In this document: positions 55,107 to 64,000 of the stretch, one piece after another
Position numbering within the stretch: the stretch's first letter is position 1
How the letters are laid out: each line of letters starts with the position of its first letter
NCBI RefSeq assembly: GCF_000764305.2
Contig: NW_025942347.1
Coordinates: 620,001-684,000 of the forward strand
DNA length: 64,000 bases
From: Hyalella azteca
Lineage: Eukaryota > Arthropoda > Malacostraca > Amphipoda > Hyalellidae
Direction of reading: 5' to 3'
Notes under the pieces: generated by a model
Told to the model about the DNA's origin: nothing
The model's database searches: none
Seen by the model: the letters and a program-made list of their open reading frames with translations, nothing else
Position numbers and translations under genes: made by a program

Positions 55107-57206
55107 GCCTTAATTTATGGAATTTCCTTAATTCTAATTTAAACCTTCCTTATTTCTGGTAATTTCCTAAGCCTTAATATCAGTTCTTAAGCCTTAGTTT
55201 TAACGAACTGGTATTCGTTCGCTGTGTGAATTAGGATTTGGAAAGTCGGGAAAGTTTTTTTTTTATTCTTTCGACTTTCAAGTAAGTTCAGCTACCGATT
55301 TTGGTTAGAAAGGATGGTAACCTGCTTAGCCACAAGGTTTGAAAAGTTTGCTCAGAGTTATAAATATAAATTTCAAGAATTGATCATGTTGAGTTAGAAA
55401 TAAAGGAGTCACGAGTTGGTTTAATCGCTAGTTTCAACTGTAACCATGAAAGGACCGAGAAGGGAACATTTTTGCCGAGATTTTAAGAATGCAGATCATA
55501 CTTGCATCTTCCGACCTCGCACCTCTCCTCAGAAATCAGTTTAATTGGCTCTCATTTCTTTCGAGTTTTACTCTCTGAGAGATCTATCTAGAATAAAAGT
55601 TTAAGTGCATAATTACAGTAAGTGTATTTTTCAAATTATAAGATTGAATAATTTTTTAATATAACTATTAATATATTATACGACGTATTATACCACTGGT
55701 ATTCCAGGCGTTGCTCAGTTATTCGTTATGACTATCACATTTCTTTCATAATTTCTAGAGGGTTTCTGAGCGAGATCCATTATTGGGGATGTTCCAAATA
55801 AATAGCGCGCCTGCTTGTTCAAACGTAAGAAGGAAGCCTTCACCATTAAATTGAATATTTTATGAACAGTATTTGAAAGCGTCAACGATAAAAACTAAAA
55901 TTTTAATTTAATCTAATTAATCCTAGGACAGTACTGTGGCCGCTCGCTACAGCGATTCTACGTCCACTGCTGAAGAGCGCTCTTTTTCAAAGTGAGGATC
56001 TCTTTCGCTTAAAGAACACCACTTTCATTCTCCTCCTTTTAACCGAAGTTTATCTCGGGCAAAAAAGTTTCTTTTGTTTCGAACACGAGTTTTTTTAGGG
56101 AAATTTCTCAGGCGGCGATGAGATCGAAGACTCGATGGATCGCTTCTTAGAAAATTTTCGTTTTCTTCAGACTCACCGAATGAAACTTGAGAGAAACTTA
56201 CTCAAGTGTGACTTGAATTGACTTTATAACGCAGAGTTTGTTAAAGTTACGATTGGATTCCTTCACTTGGTCTTCACGGTTTGTCCGGACAACTTTTTGG
56301 CAAACTTCAAAACATCTGAAAGGAAACTTGAGCGTTTGTTCGAAAGCGACGTCCTTATTTCCTAGTTTATTTTCCTTGAACCTCGACGGCCGTCTGGGAT
56401 GTGAAAATTTAAGAGACTTCAATTAATCATGGAAAAATTTCCTATCGATTATGTTCTTCAAATGCTTATCCTTAATTTAGTGATTGACGTTAAGATAGAA
56501 GTAATACTAATTGTCTTTCATAAATACCTACTAATGTTAATATCGAACAACTTCTACATGAAACGATCAAATTCTCTTAACCTTTTTTCTTATCTCCAAA
56601 ATTACTCGGGATTATGCTCGCTTCAATGCCGTTCTAATTTACCTCCTAGCTTGGGTTATCGCTATCACAGGTCATCTTAATTTGTTGTCTGGCGACTGAA
56701 AATAATTTTAATGTGGTTTTACTCATTCAACGATAATTTCTGCATCGTAAGGTGGCATAATAATAAGATTGATTTACAAAATTCAAATGCACCAAATTTC
56801 CTACTAAATTCGGGTTTGCGCAAGCGGCGAACGATCGGCTATCAAAACTTCTTGCGAGCCATCGGATCCTCTTGCATTTACTTACCGCTTTAGGGCGGAA
56901 CTTTAGACGCGTTGAATCCCAATTTAAATCTCATATTGATTCCTTGAATTTCTATTGGCTCTGAGTAATTAGTGTGTGTAATTGGTGCGTGTGTGATAGA
57001 GATGATTCATTTATTCAACTAAATTTACTTTGTTTTATTTACGGTAATTCAATGGATTGAGCGATGTTATGCGTAGCATTTCAAGTAGTAAGTAGGTGTT
57101 GTTAAAAACATTTAGATCGGGAGATTTCATTAGTGAACTTTACAGCATGTCTTTACAAGATCTCCCAGAGAGATTCATTTTAAAGGGCTTCGAATGGATA
57201 TGTTTT
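55107..57206. other. AT-rich sequence, no recognised gene
   Basis: Overlapping 62-83-codon frames at 56198-56680 and a 60-codon frame at 56711-56893 are unrecognised. CCTTAATT-TAAGCCTTA words repeat at 55110-55195. Confidence 0.45.
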
Positions 57207-57244
57207 GTAAGTGTTTAGTAAGTAATCTTACTATAAACACTTAC
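57207..57244. repeat. Hairpin, 16-bp stem with a bulge
   Basis: GTAAGTGTTTA and TAAACACTTAC (11 bp) enclose GTAAG and CTTAC (5 bp) with a 2-nt bulge and TAAT loop. Confidence 0.82.
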
Positions 57245-58303
57245 TACACTACAGGATTTTTTCAGTTACTGATTCCTCTATTGGTTGCAAGTTAGGGATA
57301 TTTTGTGCTATTTTCTCTGAAATCAACTACTAAAAAACCGGGGAATTAGGAAGGACCAAGTACAGAATTTCAATTGATGAAGCTCCTCACCGTTCCACAT
57401 TTCTCACTCGTGAAGTTGTATCAGAACAAAAACTTGAGTTTTCCTTCGTTTTTCTCTAAAGGTTGCGTATGTTTTTTCTCTCTCTGTCACTATATATTAA
57501 AAATTGGGAGGATATCCAACCGCAGTGTCATTATTTTCTACCATTCTCTGTCGCCTCTGACGGCTTCAGACTCGTATATCAAGTTATTTATTATTGATTT
57601 TCATCGATTATTTACGGCGTTAATTTGTGGGATGATCACTCAAAATGTACCTGAAATCCAGAGAAATTCTCGTGCAGTAACTCTGGAGGCCCGCGGGAAA
57701 TTACATAGGCTCGTGTAGAGCTAAAATTTGTTGCGCTCTCGCATCAAAATTCGCCCGCGCCGATGAAGAATATATCACGTGTTTTTACACTTCGAACAAT
57801 TCACTAATCCAATTTTTCGTAGACTAATTTTTTTGTATTGTGTGTCAGAAATGTGGCTGGACTCGATCTACATCATTGAAATTGTGTATACGCAATTACT
57901 AACCTCAATATTGATTCCATCGTAAGCAAAGTTCTTGAATATATATATTGATGTTTCTTCATCGAGCTGTTCCACCATTGAAGTTTGCTAGGAGAATTAA
58001 TTATATATTTAAAAGTTCTTATGCTGAGGCTTGCATCCAAAGCGTTTCTGTACTTGTTGGCTCAGAATAATATTCATTTTTTTCACCACCCGTCAATACA
58101 TTTAAGGTCATACCGTGGAAATCTTGTCCATTTTGACTAAATTCCAACACGGGGAAAAGAAGCACTAAACAGTCATTAAACTTCGGGAGCTCACGTTTTG
58201 TCAGTCGGTATAAAATTTTTTGTGAGAAAGAAAACAGTTATTTGAAGCAAAGGTTGGCGTGTTTGTATTGGATGGTGTTCTATGCTTGGTTAGTTAAACT
58301 TAA
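57245..58303. other. AT-rich sequence, no recognised gene
   Basis: A 114-codon plus frame (57374-57718) is Phe/Ser-rich and unrecognised. Confidence 0.45.
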
Positions 58304-58753
58304 ATGGAGGCAACATTGTACACAAAATATGTTGCACAGTACGCTCAGAGACTTATAAGTCTTTGTCCAAATATCTATTATTTGGATAAAGACTATCATT
58401 TTATTTTATCTTATCTATTAAAAGATATATGCACCTATTTATTTGCGTCATGTAAGGCAATTTCAACATGCAAGTCAAACAAGCTTATACTTACCACAGC
58501 TCCAGCGTGCAACTCGCAAAAGCTCCCCCAGCCTTACGATGTAATCCACTCTATTCAGAAGCACGTTTGTGAGGCGCTTGTAGCGAATTTTGAACGCGTT
58601 TGTCTACATCTGCGTGTTTGTTCTGCCTTTGCTTTTTGCTCAAAAGAGGCGTTTTGCGGTGAGGATTTGTCCGACAAACATGACACGTTTCTCACTTCAA
58701 ACAGAGTTTGTCATATCAAACGTTGGCTCGCTCGCCTCCAGCAGCGAGTGTAA
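58304..58753 (+). CDS. Unrecognised 149-codon ORF
   Basis: This is the longest non-repetitive ATG-initiated frame in the window. The ATG at 58304 has G at +4 but T at -3. The predicted protein has a Tyr-rich N-terminal third (for example MEATLYTKYVAQYAQRLISL), a hydrophobic, Cys-containing stretch at about residues 40-55, and a Cys-rich second half with nine or more Cys and a basic tail (HIKRWLARLQQRV). No signal peptide or domain is recognised. One frame of this length is about what chance predicts for a 64-kb AT-rich window, so it may be spurious. No promoter, intron signals or neighbour supports it; a TG-rich repeat follows 120 bp downstream. Confidence 0.18.
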   Translation: MEATLYTKYVAQYAQRLISLCPNIYYLDKDYHFILSYLLKDICTYLFASCKAISTCKSNKLILTTAPACNSQKLPQPYDVIHSIQKHVCEALVANFERVCLHLRVCSAFAFCSKEAFCGEDLSDKHDTFLTSNRVCHIKRWLARLQQRV

Positions 58754-58875
58754 CAGGCGCTCTCTTGCACCTCAAGGCCTTTGAATGTGTTTACTTTAAA
58801 CCAAAAGCCGCTTACCGCGGCATCCCTGGCGCAGATTTATCCACATGACAGAGAACTGCTTGGACGCGTCTCATG

Positions 58876-59055
58876 TGCAGGTGTGGTGTGTGTGTTCTGT
58901 GTGGTGTGTCGGCCTGCGTGTTATGTGATTCTGTGTGGTATGTGGTTGTGTGTGCTTGTGTGTGGTATGTGTTGGTGTGTGGTATGTGGGCCTGTGTGGT
59001 GTGTAGACCTGTGTGGTGTGTAGACCTGTGTGGTATGTGATTCTTTGTGATATAG
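58876..59055. repeat. TG-rich simple repeat, part 1
   Basis: TGTGTGGTATGTGGTTGTGT-like runs; no A/C-rich interruption. The sequence is strongly purine/pyrimidine alternating (Z-DNA-prone TG steps). Confidence 0.9.
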
Positions 59056-59079
59056 CCCAATCAGAATTTACATCTGCAT

Positions 59080-59108
59080 CAGCTTCTGATTACTCAAATC
59101 AGAAGCTG
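59080..59108. repeat. Hairpin between two TG-rich tracts, 11-bp stem
   Basis: CAGCTTCTGAT and ATCAGAAGCTG flank TACTCAA. It lies in the only non-TG-rich segment of 58876-59430. Confidence 0.87.
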
Positions 59109-59129
59109 TCACGCCTCGGAAAATTTCGT

Positions 59130-59430
59130 CAGGGACTCTGTGTGGTATGTGGTATTTGGTTGTTGTGTGTCGGGTGTGGTTGTGAGGTCCTGAATGGTAT
59201 ACATGTGGTTGTGTTGGTCCGTGCGTCGTTTGGTTGTATGAGCCTCTGCTGTGTATGGTAGAATGTGAATGTGTGGCTCTGTGTGTTGTGCGATTTTATG
59301 GGCTTCTGCAGTATGCGGCCGTATGATCTTCGGTGATGCATGATTGTGAGTGTGGACCTGTGTGGTTGTTGGAGACAGTGTGTAATCGCGCGTCTCGTAT
59401 GAAGTGTGTATGATGTGTAGTCGTGTGTTC
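59130..59430. repeat. TG-rich simple repeat, part 2
   Basis: The tract is more degenerate than part 1, with GTGTGGTATGTGGTATTTGG, TGTGTGTTGTGCG and similar. It supports a 135-codon minus frame (59109-59516) rich in His and Thr, which is compositional. Confidence 0.85.
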
Positions 59431-59580
59431 CAATGTGCTACGATCTGTGGCTGGCCCAACTGATGATCGTGTATTTTTTCTGGCTCCGTAAGTGGGTGAG
59501 GGTTTCTGTTTTCCATTATATCATACAGTCGAGGTGTGTGATGTAGTTTATTGGATTGAGGTGCAATGAAATTATTTGAA

Positions 59581-59695
59581 TAGTTCGGTTTTATTTTGTT
59601 CGCTGTTTTTTCCGCTTTATATATCTCGACGCAATTAGTATAGTTCGTCGTTTTTTTGCCCGCTTTTTTCCGGTTTATAAATCTCGACGCAATTG
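59581..59695. repeat. 60-bp direct duplication
   Basis: TAGTTCG...ATCTCGACGCAATT occurs at 59581 and 59641 with point changes. Confidence 0.87.
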
Positions 59696-59756
59696 TTCCT
59701 TTATATCACGCGTGGACTCGTTTTCGTCTTTGTGTTCCATTGTAAGAATTGAGCCG

Positions 59757-59985
59757 TGTCATGCGTATATATGTTCGTTCGTCTTGTGTCATGTGTGTAT
59801 GTTCGTACGTCTTGTATCTTGTGTATATGTTCGTACGTCTTGTGTCATGTGAGTATATGTTCGTACGTCATGTGTCTTGTGCATATGTTCGTACGTCATG
59901 TGTCTTGTGCATATGTTCGTACGTCATGTGTCTTGTGCATATGTTCGTACGTCTTGTGTCATGTGTGTATATGTTCGGACGTCTT
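59757..59985. repeat. 28/30-bp minisatellite, 8 copies
   Basis: The core is TATGTTCGTACGTCTTGTGT (30-bp form, ending CATGTGTGTA) or TATGTTCGTACGTCATGTGT (28-bp form, ending CTTGTGCA). GTAC is the centre of a CGTACG palindrome in each. Confidence 0.95.
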
Positions 59986-60670
59986 TTAATGTGTTGTTTG
60001 TATGAGAGGCACCGCTATAAGTCACACTAGCTTGTTACGAGCCACTAAGTTATTGCTCTGCAGGAACAATGGCGCCCCGGCGCTCTTTATTCTCCCTCTT
60101 TTCAAGCCCCCTTCCTTAAATACGACCTGCATTTATGAGCTCCTGGTAAAATTACCGCTAGTACAATGTGCCTTGATCCAAGTTGTCCGTCGTTTATATT
60201 TATGTCATCCATTATAGAATTTTGACGGTCGAAACTCTCAGAATTGAAACTATTTCGCTATTCCGTGTCAAATATTTAGTGGCACCAGTTTGCTGATTCC
60301 TTGTTTTCATACTCTGGTATTTTCTTCTCGCCTTGCTTGGTAATTGCCACGCATCATTCGAGACGTCAATTTGCTATATAGTTAGTGGGGCAAATTGTTT
60401 TTTTCGTAGTTAACCTGACTTGGTATTGCTTGGTTTTTTGACTAGATTTAGTCTCCGATTCGGTACCAATTTCGTGCGCACCAGTGAAGGCAAGCCGATT
60501 AATCACTCGAAGAATGAAGTAATCCATCCTACCAATAGATGTGCTGTGAACTGCACCATGTCAGTAATATTGCATACCTAACAAAGTTAAATTTCCTTGC
60601 ATTAAACAACTCAATACTCTGCTGCAAATCGACCCTGGGCGCCCTCAGTGCACAGTGCCCAGCATTCCTA
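59986..60670. other. Single-copy sequence, no recognised gene
   Basis: A 71-codon plus frame (60002-60217) is unrecognised. Nothing else. Confidence 0.45.
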
Positions 60671-60905
60671 GGCACTGCACTGCAGCCCCGGCAACTGCAC
60701 TGCAGCCCCGGCAACTGCACTGCAGCCCCGGCAACTGCACTGCAGCCCCGGCAACTGCACTGCAGCCCCGGCAACTGCACTGTAGCTCCGGCAACTGCAC
60801 TGTAGCTCCGGCAACTGCACTGCAGCCCCGGCAACTGCACTGCAGCCCCGGCAACTGCACTGCAGCCCCGGCAACTGCACTGCAGCCCCGGCAACTGCAC
60901 TGCAG
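60671..60905. repeat. 20-bp minisatellite, 11.7 near-identical copies
   Basis: The unit is CTGCAGCCCCGGCAACTGCA. Ten copies are identical; two adjacent copies carry CTGTAGCTCCGG. CTGCAG palindromes repeat every 20 bp. Open frames on both strands (up to 164 codons, minus) are repeat translations such as QLPGLQCSCRGCSAVAGA. Confidence 0.98.
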
Positions 60906-61767
60906 TGTTCCTTGAAGCCTGTTTAGGCTGCGTGAAATTTCTGAAGTAATGTGGCCGAGGTCGGGCGCGTGAGAGCCGGCCGTTAATATCCGTTGTTAGA
61001 GATAATGTTGGTGGGCATCTCAATATAGCAGGCTTTAGCGTGAGCTCCTCGAGCGTATTGTCAGTCCTTACACAAACTTGAGCAGCGAACCAAAGCCAAG
61101 ATACAGAGCAAAGTCAAGGAAATGCAAGGATGGCCGAGTATTGGACATTGCCTTGCCGACTAAACTGCGCTTGTTATTTTATGAAAGGATAGAAGTAAGC
61201 CATTACATGAAGCTGCAATACCGATCTCGTTAAGATCTCCCTTCCACCTTATGGCCAGTTTTGACTATCGTGTAAGATCCGCTCGAGTGTGTCTGTGGAA
61301 GAGCAAAAATACTGTGATGCACTAATGCTACAAAATTGCCTAGCTCAAATTTTTATCTGACTTTTCTTTTCTTCGTAGTGCATACAAAGTACGTTTTAAA
61401 TTCATTGTGATTCCTCTGAAGTCGAAATTTGCGCTTCCGATAAAATGTTAATTGAATTCATTTATGTTGGTGCTTCACAATCGTCTCGTTTTTTCGCACG
61501 CTTATGAGTATATTTCCGTAAAATTTAGAGGAGAATTTAATTTTATTCCATAATTTTTCTCCATTTTAATCGCCGTTATCCAATGGCGATGGTGTTTACA
61601 CTAATAGCGGATCAACCTGATATATAATTTTAGTAAGTTTTCTTTGTTTATCCGAAAGCGGTTTACTTGTTGTAGTTAATTCGTTGTTATTTAGCGCATC
61701 TGTTTGCTTTGCTCCTCCTGGACGGCACGAATATTTAAATGGTAATAAATCGCCGGCTGCCAGCGCT
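60906..61767. other. Mixed sequence, one strong acceptor-like site
   Basis: TTTTCTTTTCTTCGTAG ends at 61378, followed by 23 open codons in one frame (AYKVRFKFIVIPLKSKFALP...). No donor or context supports an exon. Confidence 0.4.
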
Positions 61768-61840
61768 CATTCCTCCCCAATTCCCAACTGGGATTGGCGG
61801 CCCTGATTCCATCCTAATTCCCAATTGGGAATGGCGGCTC
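61768..61840. repeat. Direct duplication with a 16-bp palindrome
   Basis: CCTAATTCCCAATTGGGAATGGCGG, or its diverged relative with TTCCCAACTGGGATTGGCGG, occurs twice. ATTCCCAATTGGGAAT at 61817-61832 is a perfect palindrome. Confidence 0.82.
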
Positions 61841-62548
61841 CCGACAGGCTAATGCATCAACTTTATCTTGAAGTCGCGCTGTTGCGCTGCAAGCTAACAG
61901 CGAAAATGAGTGGAAAAAACAGGCTCATATTTTTTGCCGTTTCCACCGTAAGTGAACCCGAGTGAATGAATAATATTTTCTCTTACCTTCGCTTCTGATA
62001 TCAAAATATTAAAATTATTATTATTATTAATAATAATAAAATGTATTAAAATAAGTATTATTAAAATTAAAAGAGAGATATCCAAGACCGTATTAAAATG
62101 AGATATCCAAGACCGATTCGTTTGACAAGCTCGGCTTCTCGTTGTTAAAGCATCATGAAGGCAATTCTGCAAAAAATGTGAAATTCTTTTCGATGAATAA
62201 TTTTCTGGACAAATTGTTGTATTCGTTTTGGTCAACGCGATTAGGATCACCATGGTTGGAACAGTAACTTGCGGGTTAGGGACCCAGCTAGCTGTGAAAA
62301 TATCCAGAATTTGCTACAGATCAAACATGTCCTGTATAATCTTAGATGCTATCGCTATGAAATGTACATACCGTAATGAATAATACGGTCTAGTAACTTC
62401 TTTTAAAGAATAATTTCGATTCGTACTTATTTCGAATTTCTGGTCTTCAGAAAGTTTAACTGTGCGCACTGCACACCGTTACCTTCATTATGTAATAACT
62501 AATGCCTGGCACATCCAAATCCTGTGATCAGAAGTATAGAGCATATAT
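61841..62548. other. AT-rich sequence, no recognised gene
   Basis: ATTATTATTATTAATAATAATAA at 62014-62037 is a short palindromic microsatellite. GAGATATCCAAGACCG occurs twice (62074 and 62100). A 119-codon minus frame (61894-62253) is unrecognised. Confidence 0.45.
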
Positions 62549-62816
62549 CACGACCAGTACTATTGAATATTAGATTTACCGCGACCAGTGCTCTTTAAAA
62601 TCATACTTATCGTGACCAGTGCTCTTTAAAACCATATTTATCGTGACCAGTGCTCTTTAAAATCAGATTTATCGTGACCAGTGCTCTTTAAAATCAGATT
62701 TCTCGTGACTGGTGATCTTAAAAATCATATTTCTCGTGACGAGCGCTCATTAAAACAATATTTCTTGTAACCGGTAATCTTTAACAGCATATATGCCGTC
62801 ACCAGTGTCATTTAGC
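62549..62816. repeat. 31-bp minisatellite, about 8.6 copies
   Basis: The unit is TCGTGACCAGTGCTCTTTAA plus AATCAGATTTA. Copies become steadily more diverged downstream. Confidence 0.94.
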
Positions 62817-63008
62817 ATTGATATGTTCAAGCATATCAAGTATATAGTTGCAGAACATGGAAGGATCAGGCAGGGATACATTTCACGGTGCCAGGTTTTT
62901 ACCCCACACTGCCGACGACTTCTTGCCTCCGCGCCATTCATCTCTGTCGGCGCAGCAGACTTCGCTGCGCTCGAAATGTGCGCGAGTCGCGCGTACACTC
63001 TGAGAAAT
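62817..63008. other. GC-richer spacer
   Basis: Open on both strands for about 80 codons; no family recognised. Confidence 0.4.
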
Positions 63009-63290
63009 CAATGTGACTTTGTCCAAATAGCGATGCATTTTTTTCAATGAGACTTTGTCCAAATATCGATGCATTTTTTCAATGAGACTTTGTCCTAATA
63101 GCGGTGAATTTTTTTTCAATGAGACTTTGTCCAAATATCGAGGCATTTTTTTCAATGAGACTTTGTCCAAATATCGATGCATTTTTTTTCAATGAGACTT
63201 TGTCCTAATAGCGGTGAATTTTTTTCCAATGAGACTTTGTCCAAATATCGAGGCATTTTTTCAATGAGACTTTGTCCTAATAGCGGTGTA
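63009..63290. repeat. 35-37-bp minisatellite, 8 copies
   Basis: The unit is CAATGAGACTTTGTCCAAAT plus ATCGATGCATTTTTT. Copies with TCCTAATAGCGGTGAA alternate among copies with TCCAAATATCG. The last copy is cut within TAGCGGTGTA, exactly where the fifth helentron-like element begins. Confidence 0.95.
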
Positions 63291-63434
63291 TTTTAGCGCA
63301 TTTTCTCATTTATGGAAAAAATGCGCTATTGTGCTCGCCATGTCCGTCTGTCTGTCTGTCCATCCATGACTTCACGTATTCGTTGACGAGAAAATGCGCT
63401 CTCTGTCACATACTGCGGTTAGTACTGAGTTATA
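63291..63434 (+). mobile_element. Helentron-like non-autonomous element, copy 5
   Basis: TTTTAGCGCATTTTCTC begins directly at the end of the preceding tandem array. The right repeat GAGAAAATGCGCT is intact, but the GTCC tract has become GTCTGTCTGTCTGTCC and the 3' palindrome is decayed (CACATACTGCGGTTAGT). It is the most diverged copy. Confidence 0.82.
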
Positions 63435-64000
63435 TTTTTTGCTCTTATATAGTTCACAGTTTATCCCGGAAAATTGACGTATCAATGCTAAATGCATCCA
63501 GTGATTCACTATTTTGGACAATACGAACCGTCCATTTTTCGGAGTGTATTTATTCGCTCCATATGCCTTGCTACCGCATGCCAATCTGCATTAGTCGAGG
63601 GTTTGGAATAATTCCAAGAGAATTTATTCCTAAAGAAAATGTCGATAATTTGATCCGTTATTAGGAATTGTTTAAATTACGATTGTGTTTGCATTATATT
63701 GGTAAAGTTACACCCACGCGCTGTCGATAGATAGTCGCGTACCGCTAATGTATTGAACGGGATGTGGAAAAATTGATAACATTAGTCGTTGCTCTGAAAT
63801 TATGGCCTCTGTTTTTAGTATATGTTACTAAAGTGTGTATATACCGGCAATAGTTTGGTAATTTTGATATAGGTACTAAGAAGATATGCCTGCCTATTTT
63901 GTTTATTTTATCTATCAATTGTACTTAATATCTGTTAATGACCTAAATACTATGAGCATTAACCGTCGATTTTTCAAAATTTTTGCAGTATATGTTTTAT
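63435..64000. other. AT-rich sequence to window end
   Basis: A 111-codon plus frame (63329-63664) starts inside the element and is unrecognised. Nothing else was found. Confidence 0.45.

Noticed and set aside
60529..61023. 164-codon minus ORF and overlapping plus ORFs
   Set aside because: Translations of a nearly invariant 20-bp array; residues repeat mechanically and both strands are open.

Overview
The window looks like non-coding DNA from an animal nuclear genome. An arthropod, probably an insect, is the best guess, but no gene here identifies the lineage. It is AT-rich and holds no gene I can recognise. There are no operons, ribosome binding sites, rRNA genes or CRISPR arrays. What can be read confidently is repeat DNA: about 45 tandem arrays (minisatellites with units of roughly 15 to 200 bp), several kinds of miniature DNA transposon, several strong inverted repeats, and two copies of a sequencing-library adapter left in the assembly.

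Layout. 0-6 kb: minisatellites at 0.1, 1.5, 2.1 and 3.9 kb and a 40-codon small ORF at 3.6 kb. 6-14.5 kb: a 3' splice site fused to a 5' splice site at 6.96 kb, arrays at 8.5, 10.9 and 11.4 kb, the first helentron-like element (9.6 kb), a fold-back MITE (13.1 kb) and a mariner-type miniature element with 119-bp terminal inverted repeats and an internally deleted transposase ORF (13.9-14.5 kb). 15-25 kb: the densest minisatellite zone, with a G-quadruplex-capable array at 20.0-20.5 kb and a TA-flanked MITE at 20.8 kb. 26-39 kb: three more helentron-like copies (26.3, 33.1, 38.6 kb), long arrays at 28.0, 29.4 and 38.0 kb, adapter 1 (33.58 kb), a PIF/Harbinger-type MITE (33.8 kb) and a 115-bp-arm palindrome (36.8 kb). 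40-43 kb: four tandem arrays in two adjacent pairs, with adapter 2 (40.47 kb) and both ambiguous N bases (40,512 and 42,338), so this stretch should not be trusted as assembled. 43-58 kb: mostly plain AT-rich sequence with a tRNA-like fragment, a dense CACGTG array, a possible two-exon fragment with a 58-bp intron (48.3 kb), a 0.93-kb array (51.3-52.2 kb) and a second fused splice site (53.25 kb). 58-64 kb: an unrecognised 149-codon ORF, TG-rich and other arrays, and a fifth helentron-like copy abutting a tandem array.

How it fits together. The absence of recognisable exons over 64 kb, together with two juxtaposed 3'/5' splice motifs, would fit one or more very long introns, but intergenic DNA fits as well. 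Coding calls (small ORFs and candidate exons) rest only on open frames and splice-like signals and carry low confidence. The repeat, transposon, palindrome and adapter calls are read directly from the sequence. I found no evidence of an undescribed multi-gene system.
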